A stretch of DNA of 64,000 bases, from positions 1 through 64,000 of the forward strand of contig NZ_JADWYQ010000014.1 in the NCBI RefSeq assembly GCF_022414575.1, read 5' to 3'. This document shows, piece by piece, positions 57,215 to 64,000 of the stretch. The position numbers and the translations under genes are program-made. The notes beneath the pieces are model-generated. The model made no database searches. It was not told the DNA's origin and worked only from the letters and a program-made list of their open reading frames with translations. The first letter of the stretch is position 1. Every line of letters starts with the position of its first letter. Source of the stretch: Streptomyces sp. MUM 178J (GTDB lineage Bacteria > Actinomycetota > Actinomycetes > Streptomycetales > Streptomycetaceae).

Positions 57215-58175
57215 GAAGACCGCCACGACCCCCGAGACCGACGTGACCGTCGAGGCGGCGACAGCCGCCGCCGTCGACGCCTCGGTCACCGACACCGGGC
57301 CCGCGCCCGACAAGGCACGCAGCCTCTGGTCCGACGCCTGGCACGATCTGCGCCGCAACCCGCTGTTCCTGGTGTCCGCGGTGCTGATCTTCATCCTGCT
57401 GGTCATCGCGGCTTTCCCCAGCCTGTTCACCAGCGCCTCGCCGCGCGACGCGGACCTGGTCAACCACTATCTCCAGGCCCCGAACTGGAGCCACTTCTTC
57501 TCCCCGGACTGGTTCGGCTACGACGGCCAGGGACGGTCGATCTACGCGCGTGTGCTCTACGGGGCCCGGGCCTCGATCATGGTCGGCGTAGGCGTCACCG
57601 TCCTGGTGACCCTGCTCGGCACCCTCGTCGGCATGCTCGCCGGCTACTTCGGCGGCTGGGTGGACACCCTGCTCTCCCGGCTGACCGACGTCTTCTTCGG
57701 CATCCCGTTCCTGCTGGGCGCCCTGGTCATCCTCACCAGCTTCGAGAAGCGCGAGGTGTGGGTCGTCATCCTGGCCCTTGCCTTCCTCGGCTGGACCCAG
57801 ATCGCACGTGTCGCCCGCGGCTCCGTGATCACCATCAAGCAGGCGGACTACGTCGTCGCGGCCAAGGCGCTCGGCGCCTCCACCAGCCGCATCCTGGTGA
57901 AGCACATCCTGCCGAACGCGCTTGCGCCGATCATCGTCGTCGCCACCATCGCCCTCGGCGGCTACATCGCGGCCGAGGCGACGCTGTCCTTCCTCGGCAT
58001 CGGTCTCACCGAGCCGACGGTCTCCTGGGGCGTCGACGTCTCCTCCGCCCGTGAGCAGCTCCGCAACGCACCCCATGTGCTGATCGTGCCGTCGGTGATG
58101 GTCTCGATCACGGTGCTCTCGTTCCTCATGTTCGGCGATGCTGTGCGCAACGCCCTCGACCCCAAGCTGCGCTGA
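57207..58175 (+). CDS. Peptide ABC transporter permease (OppC/DppC type)
   Basis: The 322-aa permease has an Ala/Thr/Glu-rich cytoplasmic N-terminal tail of about 40 residues and the OppC N-domain (DLRRNPLFLVSAVLIFILLV). The membrane domain carries the EAA loop VAAKALGASTSRILVKHILP. The ATG at 57207 overlaps the preceding stop. It is followed after 11 nt by the first ATPase gene, with GAGGGAGG as ribosome site. Confidence 0.95.
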   Translation: MPEKTATTPETDVTVEAATAAAVDASVTDTGPAPDKARSLWSDAWHDLRRNPLFLVSAVLIFILLVIAAFPSLFTSASPRDADLVNHYLQAPNWSHFFSPDWFGYDGQGRSIYARVLYGARASIMVGVGVTVLVTLLGTLVGMLAGYFGGWVDTLLSRLTDVFFGIPFLLGALVILTSFEKREVWVVILALAFLGWTQIARVARGSVITIKQADYVVAAKALGASTSRILVKHILPNALAPIIVVATIALGGYIAAEATLSFLGIGLTEPTVSWGVDVSSAREQLRNAPHVLIVPSVMVSITVLSFLMFGDAVRNALDPKLR

Positions 58176-58186
58176 GGGAGGCGTAC

Positions 58187-59245
58187 ATGACCATCATCGA
58201 CAAGGCCGCCGAGGCGCCCGCCCCGCGCGGCGCGGGCGAGAACGGCCATCCACTGCTGCAAGTCCGCGACCTCCATGTGGAGTTCCACACCCGTGACGGC
58301 GTCGCCAAGGCCGTCAACGGCGTCAACTACACCGTGGACGCCGGAGAGACGCTCGCCGTGCTCGGCGAGTCCGGCTCCGGCAAGTCCGTGACCGCGCAGG
58401 CGATCATGGGCATCCTCGACATGCCGCCCGGACGCATCCCCAAGGGCGAGATCCTCTTCCGCGGCGAGGACATGCTCACCATGTCCTCGGACGAGCGGCG
58501 GCGGCTCCGCGGCCGGAAGATCGCGATGATCTTCCAGGACGCGCTGTCCTCCCTCAACCCCGTGCTCTCCGTCGGCTATCAGCTCGGCGAGATGTTCCGG
58601 GTGCACCAGGGCCTGTCCAAGAAGGACGCGAAGGCCAAGGCCATCGAGCTGATGGACCGGGTGAAGATCCCGGCCGCCAGGGCCCGGGTCAACGACTACC
58701 CGCACCAGTTCTCGGGCGGTATGCGTCAGCGCATCATGATCGCGATGGCGCTGGCTCTGGAGCCGGATCTGATCATCGCCGACGAGCCGACGACGGCGCT
58801 GGACGTGACCGTGCAGGCGCAGGTGATGGAGCTGCTCGCGGAGTTGCAGCGCGAGTACAACATGGGTCTGATCCTGATCACCCACGATCTGGGTGTGGTC
58901 GCGGATGTGGCCGACAAGATCGCGGTGATGTACGCGGGACGGATCGTGGAGACCGCCCCCGTACACGAGCTGTACAAGCGCCCGGCGCACCCGTACACCC
59001 GCGGTCTGCTCGACTCGATCCCGCGCCTGGACCAGAAGGGCCAGGAGCTGTACGCGATCAAGGGCCTGCCGCCCAACCTGACGCGCATCCCCACCGGCTG
59101 TGCGTTCAACCCGCGCTGCCCCAAGGCGGACGACCTCTGCCGTACCGAGATCCCGGCGCTGGCGCCGGTGACCGAGCAGGACGGCAGTGAGCTGCCCGGC
59201 CGCGGAAGCGCGTGCCACTTCTGGAAGGAGACGATCCATGGCTGA
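58187..59245 (+). CDS. Peptide ABC transporter ATPase (OppD/DppD type)
   Basis: The 352-aa nucleotide-binding protein has Walker A GESGSGKS (about 64-71), the Q-loop in MIFQDALSSLNP, the signature FSGGMRQR, Walker B LIIADEPTTALD and the H-loop LITHDLG. Its C-terminal oligopeptide/dipeptide extension contains CAFNPRCPKADDLC, typical of OppD/F proteins and able to bind an Fe-S cluster in some members. The stop overlaps the next start by 8 nt. Confidence 0.96.
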   Translation: MTIIDKAAEAPAPRGAGENGHPLLQVRDLHVEFHTRDGVAKAVNGVNYTVDAGETLAVLGESGSGKSVTAQAIMGILDMPPGRIPKGEILFRGEDMLTMSSDERRRLRGRKIAMIFQDALSSLNPVLSVGYQLGEMFRVHQGLSKKDAKAKAIELMDRVKIPAARARVNDYPHQFSGGMRQRIMIAMALALEPDLIIADEPTTALDVTVQAQVMELLAELQREYNMGLILITHDLGVVADVADKIAVMYAGRIVETAPVHELYKRPAHPYTRGLLDSIPRLDQKGQELYAIKGLPPNLTRIPTGCAFNPRCPKADDLCRTEIPALAPVTEQDGSELPGRGSACHFWKETIHG

Positions 59246-60352
59246 GCTGAAGAAGGACGAGGCCCAGTCGGAGGTCGTCGACGCGACCGCCGAGCAGCCC
59301 GAGGCCGCGAGCGCCCCGGCCCGGCGCGGCGAGCCCATCCTCCAGGTGCGCAATCTGGTCAAGCACTTCCCGCTGACCCAGGGCATCCTGTTCAGGCGGA
59401 AGATCGGCGCGGTCAAGGCCGTCGACGGCGTCTCCTTCGACCTCTACAAGGGCGAGACCCTCGGCATCGTCGGCGAGTCCGGCTGCGGCAAGTCCACCGT
59501 CGCCAAGCTGCTGATGACGCTGGAGACCGCCACCTCCGGCGAGGTGTTCTACAAGGGCGAGGACATCACCAGGCTGTCGGGGCGTGCGCTGAAGGCGGTG
59601 CGCCGCAATATCCAGATGGTGTTCCAGGACCCGTATACCTCGTTGAATCCGCGGATGACGGTCGGGGACATCATCGGGGAGCCGTTCGACATCCATCCGG
59701 AGGTCGCGCCGAAGGGCGACCGGCGGCGTCGGGTGCAGGAGCTGCTCGATGTGGTGGGTCTGAACCCGGAGTACATCAACCGCTATCCGCACCAGTTCTC
59801 CGGCGGCCAGCGCCAGCGCATCGGCATCGCCCGCGGACTCGCCCTCAACCCGAGATCATCATCTGCGACGAGCCGGTCTCCGCGCTCGACGTCTCGGTGC
59901 AGGCGCAGGTCATCAACCTGATGGAGAAGCTGCAGGAGGAGTTCGACCTGTCGTACGTCTTCATCGCCCACGACCTGTCGATCGTGCGGCACATCTCCGA
60001 CCGCGTCGGAGTGATGTACCTGGGGAAGATGGCCGAGATCGGCTCGGACGCCGAGATCTACGACCACCCCACCCACCCCTACACCCAGGCCCTGCTCTCC
60101 GCGGTCCCGGTGCCGGACCCGGAGGCCCGCGAAGGCCGCGAGCGGATCATCCTCACCGGTGACGTTCCCTCGCCGGCGAACCCGCCCTCCGGCTGCCGCT
60201 TCCGCACCCGCTGCTGGAAGGCCCAGGACAAGTGCGCCGAGGAGGTGCCGCTGCTGGCGGTCCCCGAGCGCTTCCAGGGCTCCGACTCCCCGGCGGCGCA
60301 TGAATCGGCGTGCCACTTCGCCGAGGACAAGGACGTCGTCCACGCCGCCTGA
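59238..60352 (+). pseudogene. Peptide ABC transporter ATPase (OppF/DppF type), interrupted by a one-base frameshift
   Basis: The first part (59238-59851) has Walker A GESGCGKS, the Q-loop [12 protein letters not shown] and the signature FSGGQRQR. The frame then breaks: the DNA reads CTCAACCCGAGATC where CTCAACCCCGAGATC would continue as [11 protein letters not shown]. One C is missing at about 59849-59851. As it stands, translation runs on to a stop at 59919-59921 (244 aa from an upstream in-frame start; about 227 aa from 59238), losing Walker B. The rest continues in another frame to 60352, with [20 protein letters not shown] and the C-terminal [13 protein letters not shown]. All other parts are intact, so a sequencing error in the C run is quite likely; a fresh mutation is the alternative. 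The ATG overlaps the OppD stop. Confidence 0.85.
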
Positions 60353-60372
60353 GCAGCCGCGAGGCCGATCGC

Positions 60373-60414
60373 CGAAGGCGCCCGGAACCCCCGCAGGGGT
60401 TCCGGGCGCCTTCG
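60373..60414 (+). terminator. Terminator of the peptide ABC operon
   Basis: A perfect 19-bp stem (60373-60391 / 60396-60414) and a 4-nt loop lie 20 nt after the stop of the ATPase reading frame, followed by CGTCTCTCTTTCTCTC. Confidence 0.93.
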
Positions 60415-60576
60415 CGTCTCTCTTTCTCTCCGCCTCTCTGTCTCCGCGTCACCCTCCGTCCCGCGTTGTCCCGGGTCGACACACCGGGCCGTGGGACGCC
60501 TGCTGAAGGCCCCGGTCCTCCTGGAGGCTTGGGCGAGGGCTTGTACCAAGCCCGATGCCTCCGGAAGGAACTGACG

Positions 60577-61800
60577 ATGACGCAGATCGCTACGCCGTAC
60601 CCGGACCGCCCGGACGACCGGGACCACCTTGCCTGCCCGGGCCGCGCGGGCTGCCCGTCCTGCCCGGACCACGGGGGCTACTCGGGCCACGGGGACTCCC
60701 TGGGCCGCGCGGAGTACCCGCCCTGCCCGGCCCCTGCGCACCATCCGCCGCGGCCGACCCGGCGCGCGCTGCTCGGCGGCGCGGTCGCGCTGGGGGCGGC
60801 GGGCGTCCTGCCGTTCGCCGCGGCCGGACAGGCGCACGCGGCCGACCCGGTGATCTCCGGCTGTGCGGTGTGGGGAGCCCGGCCGCCCAGCGAGCCCGTG
60901 AAGCTGCTCCCGACCGGCCCACACAAGATCATCGTGCATCACACGGCGACCGCGAACAGCGCCGACTATTCCAAGGCCCACTCCTTCGCCTTCGCCCGCT
61001 CGGTGCAGAACCACCATATGGACGCCAACGGCTGGATCGACACCGGCCAGCACTTCACGGTCAGCCGGGGCGCGCACATCCTGGAGGGCCGGCACCGCAG
61101 CGCCGCCGCGCTCCAGGACGGGAACAGGCAGGTGGAGTCGTCCCACAGCACCGGTCAGAACACGGTCGCCGTCGGCATCGAGACGGAAGGCACATACACC
61201 TCCGTGGAGCCGCGCACCGCACAGTACGCCGCGCTGGTGAGGCTGTGCACACACATCTGCCGCCAGTACAGGCTGCGCGCCTACCAGATCTACGGCCACC
61301 GCGACTTCAACCAGACCTCCTGCCCCGGCGACCGCCTCTACGACCTGCTGCCGAAGCTGCGCGCCGACGTCGCGGCGGCGATCGGCGGCGATCCGGCCGC
61401 GCCGGTCTGGCCGCTGCTGCGTTCGGGGGACTCCGGGGAGCGTGTGAAGACCCTGCAGCACCTGCTGGTGGGGCACGGAGCGTCACTCACCCCCGACAGC
61501 GCCTTCGGGCCGCTCACCGAGACGGCCGTGCGGGACTTCCAGAAGCTGAAGAAGGCGTCGGTCGACGGCATCGCGGGGCGGCAGACCTGGAACCAGCTCA
61601 TCATCCCGGTGGGCCGCGGAGACACGGACGACGCAGTGAAGGCCGTGCAGAGCCAGCTGGTCTCGCGGGGCCACTCCATCGCGGTCGACGGCCGGTTCGG
61701 CCATGCGACGCGGGCCGCGCTGTCGTCCTTCCAGCGCGGGAAGGGCCTCCCGCCGGACGGCGCGGCGGACGCGCGAACGTGGAGTCGCCTGGTCGTCTGA
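60577..61800 (+). CDS. Tat-exported N-acetylmuramoyl-L-alanine amidase with two peptidoglycan-binding repeats
   Basis: The 407-aa protein starts with a Cys/Pro/Gly-rich segment (about 1-58). A twin-arginine signal follows (TRRALLGGAVALGAAG, then AAAGQAHA). An amidase_2/PGRP domain spans about 95-270 (KIIVHHTATANSADYSK, HILEGRH, IYGHRDFNQTSCPGDRLYD). Two PG_binding_1 modules lie at about 285-340 (LLRSGDSGERVKTLQHLL) and 350-407. The zinc ligands are probably H110, H111-type histidines, H233 and C241. It cleaves the stem peptide from muramic acid. GGAAGGA lies before the ATG. The long N-terminal extension before the Tat motif is unusual. Confidence 0.93.
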   Translation: MTQIATPYPDRPDDRDHLACPGRAGCPSCPDHGGYSGHGDSLGRAEYPPCPAPAHHPPRPTRRALLGGAVALGAAGVLPFAAAGQAHAADPVISGCAVWGARPPSEPVKLLPTGPHKIIVHHTATANSADYSKAHSFAFARSVQNHHMDANGWIDTGQHFTVSRGAHILEGRHRSAAALQDGNRQVESSHSTGQNTVAVGIETEGTYTSVEPRTAQYAALVRLCTHICRQYRLRAYQIYGHRDFNQTSCPGDRLYDLLPKLRADVAAAIGGDPAAPVWPLLRSGDSGERVKTLQHLLVGHGASLTPDSAFGPLTETAVRDFQKLKKASVDGIAGRQTWNQLIIPVGRGDTDDAVKAVQSQLVSRGHSIAVDGRFGHATRAALSSFQRGKGLPPDGAADARTWSRLVV

Positions 61801-61949
61801 GCGTCCCAGGGCGTCCCAGAGGGGTGCGTGGGATGCGGGGCCGCCGGGTGCGCGTGGCCGTGGTGCTTTTCCCCTGCCCCGCCCCTTCCCGAAACCGGGG
61901 CTCCGCCCTCGGACCCCGTTCTACGGGGGCTCCGCCCCCGGACCCCGCG

Positions 61950-62110
61950 CCTCGATCGCCGGCGAGGCTTGGTGCGCCGGTCCTCGATCGCCGGCGAGGT
62001 TTGGTGTGGCGGTCCTCAACGTCGGTGAGGCTTGGTGCGCCGGTCCTCGATCGCCGGTGAGGCTTGGTGCGCCGGTCCTCGATCGCCGGCGAAGCTCGGT
62101 GTGGCGGTCC
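61950..62110. repeat. Degenerate tandem repeats, about 32 bp (CCTCGATCGCCGGCGAGGCT core)
   Basis: Five copies start at 61950, 61982, 62014, 62045 and 62077, with a sixth partial copy at 62109. They alternate between CCTCGATCGCCGG and CCTCAACGTCGG. Such elements are common between Streptomyces genes. The segment before it (61880-61945) holds the related GGGGCTCCGCCC motifs. Confidence 0.85.
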
Positions 62111-62117
62111 TCAACGT

Positions 62118-62146
62118 CGGACGGGCTGGGGAATCCAGCCCGTCCG
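62118..62146. terminator. Hairpin of the common Streptomyces CCAGCCCGTCCGGCG type
   Basis: CGGACGGGCTGG (62118-62129) pairs with CCAGCCCGTCCG (62135-62146) around a 5-nt loop and is followed by GCGTTTGAGGAC. This element recurs between many Streptomyces genes and probably acts as a terminator. Confidence 0.75.
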
Positions 62147-62302
62147 GCGTTTGAGGACACGGCCTTCAGGCCGTACCGGGGTCTGGGGGCCTGCCCCCAG
62201 TTTCGGGAAGGGGCGGGCTGGGGGAGAACAACCCACCTCACCCGCCCCCGTCGGGCAAGCGCAGGCCGGGGCGACGCCCCCACATGGGCGGGCGGACGGG
62301 AG

Positions 62303-62443
62303 GAGGCCGCTCCGTACGCTTCCCGGCCGGGCCGGAGGCCGCTCCGTACGCTTCCCGGCCGGGCCGGAGGCCGCTCCGCACGCTTCCCGGCCGGGCCGGA
62401 GGCCGCTCCGTACGCTTCCCGGCCGGGCCGGAGGCCGCTCCGC
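62303..62443. repeat. 32-bp perfect tandem repeat, four copies plus a partial fifth
   Basis: Units begin at 62303, 62335, 62367 and 62399, with a partial unit at 62431. One unit differs at a single base (CGCACG for CGTACG). The unit contains the palindromic CCCGGCCGGG. There are no spacers, so it is not a CRISPR. The frames through it do not look like a real protein. Confidence 0.92.
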
Positions 62444-62547
62444 CATTCGGAGCACCCCCTCACCCCCGCACCAAGTGAAAGCGCGTTTCGCCCCGCTATG
62501 CAGTGATATGACGGTCAGCGTATGACGTTGACCCGAGGAGGCACTCC

Positions 62548-64000
62548 ATGCGTGGAGCCACGCACGCCAGATGGGTCGCCTGCGCACTTGTCGTCGCCCT
62601 CGCGGCCACGGCCTGCGGCGGAGGCGACAGCGACACCGGGGGCGGCGGCTCCGACGGCATCGTGACCTCCTCGTGGGGAGACCCCCAGAATCCGCTGGAG
62701 CCGGCCAACACCAACGAGGTGCAGGGCGGCAAGGTCCTCGACATGATCTTCCGTGGGCTCAAGCGCTACAACCCGGAGACCGGTGCGGCCGAGGACATGC
62801 TCGCCGAGTCGATCGAGACGGACGACTCGATCAACTTCACCATCACACTCAAGGACGGCTGGACCTTCTCCAACGGCGAGGCCGTCACCGCCCAGTCCTT
62901 CGTCGACGCCTGGAACTACGGCGCGTATCTGGAGAACAACCAGCGCAACGCCTTCTTCTTCAGCGACATCGCCGGCTATGACGATGTGCACCCGGAGGAG
63001 GGCCAGCCCACCGCCGAGACCATGAGCGGACTGAAGGTCGTCGATGACACGAGCTTCACGGTCCAGCTCAGCGCGCAGTTCTCCACCTGGCCCGACACCC
63101 TCGGCTATGCCGCCTTCGCGCCGCTGCCCCAGGCGTTCTTCGACGACCACGACGCCTGGCTGGCCAAACCCGTCGGGAACGGGCCGTACGCCGTCGACTC
63201 GTACCAGCGCGGCTCCAAGATGTCGTTGCGCCGCTGGGACGACTACCCGGGTGACGACAAGGCCCAGAACGGCGGCATCGACCTCAACGTCTACACGGAC
63301 AACACGACCGCCTACACCGATCTGACCGCGGGCAATCTGGACCTCGTCGACGACATCCCCGCCTCCCAGCTGGCCAACGTCGAGGCCGACCTCGGCGACC
63401 GCTACATCAACACCCCCGCCGGCATCATCCAGACACTCGCCTTCCCCTACTACGACCCCGCCTGGAACACTCCGGACAGCGACAAGGTCCGCAAGGGCAT
63501 CTCCCGGGCGATCAACCGGGACCAGATCACCGAGACGATCTTCCAGAACACCCGCACCCCTGCCAAGGACTGGACCTCGCCCGTGCTCGGCGAGGAGGGC
63601 GGCTACCGGGACAATCTCTGCGGCGAGTTCTGCGAGTACGACCCGAATGCGGCCAAGAGTCTGATCGAGGAGGGCGGGGGCCTGCCCGGCGGCCGGATGA
63701 CCATCTCGTACAACGCCGACACCGGCTCGCACAAGGAGTGGGTCGACGCCGTCTGCAACAGCATCAACAACGCACTGGACAACGAACAGGCCTGCGTCGG
63801 CAACCCCATCGGCACCTTCGCCGACTTCCGCAATCAGATCACCCAGAGCCGGATGACCGGTCCGTTCCGGGCCGGCTGGCAGATGGACTACCCGCTGATC
63901 CAGAACTTCCTGGAGCCGCTCTACTACACCAACGCCTCTTCCAACGACGGCAAGTGGAGCAACGAGCAGTTCGACGAACTCGTCGACCAGGCCAACGCCG
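62548..64000 (+). CDS. Oligopeptide-binding ABC lipoprotein (partial, runs off the window)
   Basis: This is the N-terminal 484 codons of a second OppA/DppA-type lipoprotein. The signal ends AATACGGG (Cys about 23). It shares with the protein at 54536 the pattern NGEAVTAQSFVDAWNYGAYL, the YDDVHPEEGQP region, VGNGPYAVDSY and NTRTPAKDWTSPV, so the two are paralogues. GAGGAG lies 8 nt before the ATG. The stop is beyond position 64000. A second permease/ATPase set may follow outside the window. Confidence 0.94.
   Translation, partial: MRGATHARWVACALVVALAATACGGGDSDTGGGGSDGIVTSSWGDPQNPLEPANTNEVQGGKVLDMIFRGLKRYNPETGAAEDMLAESIETDDSINFTITLKDGWTFSNGEAVTAQSFVDAWNYGAYLENNQRNAFFFSDIAGYDDVHPEEGQPTAETMSGLKVVDDTSFTVQLSAQFSTWPDTLGYAAFAPLPQAFFDDHDAWLAKPVGNGPYAVDSYQRGSKMSLRRWDDYPGDDKAQNGGIDLNVYTDNTTAYTDLTAGNLDLVDDIPASQLANVEADLGDRYINTPAGIIQTLAFPYYDPAWNTPDSDKVRKGISRAINRDQITETIFQNTRTPAKDWTSPVLGEEGGYRDNLCGEFCEYDPNAAKSLIEEGGGLPGGRMTISYNADTGSHKEWVDAVCNSINNALDNEQACVGNPIGTFADFRNQITQSRMTGPFRAGWQMDYPLIQNFLEPLYYTNASSNDGKWSNEQFDELVDQANA

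Noticed and set aside
62303..62443. CRISPR array
   Set aside because: The units are directly adjacent with no unique spacers and there are no cas genes.
1..64000. tRNA or rRNA genes
   Set aside because: No cloverleaf-like or rRNA-like sequence was seen by eye in the intergenic regions. A covariance-model scan was not possible here.

Overview
The window looks like a Streptomyces (or close relative) chromosome. It has very high GC, strong G/C bias at third codon positions, GTG and TTG starts, GGAGG-type ribosome sites and long GC-rich hairpin terminators. The gene families are also typical: type VII secretion, a PAS-GAF-SpoIIE phosphatase, a HATPase anti-sigma-like kinase, actinobacterial succinate dehydrogenase and oligopeptide ABC transporters.

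Positions 1-34331 form a type VII secretion (T7SS/ESX) island. eccC (three-ATPase motor) reads leftward. It diverges from eccD and eccB, then two WXG100-type proteins, a small helical protein, a 1,122-aa coiled-coil/glycine-rich protein, a YbaB-like protein and a third WXG100-like protein. These lead into a 14.7-kb gene for a 4,899-aa polymorphic-toxin-like protein. That protein has a helical secretion-type N-terminus, an HExxHxxGxxD module, three copies of one module, an HEMAH lethal-factor-like module, a huge repetitive middle, a coiled coil and a C-terminal OTU cysteine-protease-like domain. Downstream are a tiny overlapping ORF, a 1,148-aa protein with an ADP-ribosyltransferase-like C-terminus, and two single-pass membrane proteins carrying a ricin-type and a bulb-type lectin domain. 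eccE and mycP are not in the window.

Positions 34434-39847 hold an HxlR regulator, a secreted subtilisin-like protease with a P domain, a GntR/UTRA regulator, a SPOR-like mini-protein overlapping a Nudix hydrolase, and a HATPase protein. Positions 39995-45087 hold a PAS-GAF-PP2C-HATPase regulator and a convergent TPM-domain membrane protein.

Positions 45224-49118 (minus strand) are a succinate dehydrogenase operon (small coiled-coil protein, sdhC, sdhA, sdhB) with overlapping stops and starts. A lipoprotein solute-binding protein and the ribosome-associated GTPase TypA/BipA follow on the plus strand. A peptide ABC operon then runs binding protein, two permeases, two ATPases. Its last ATPase gene carries a one-base deletion. 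A Tat-exported amidase with two peptidoglycan-binding repeats, a repeat-rich 750-bp spacer and a second peptide-binding lipoprotein (cut by the window end) close the window.

The most unusual material is the T7SS island. It contains a giant, internally duplicated and codon-mosaic effector, a second putative ART effector, and two membrane-anchored lectins built on the same plan.
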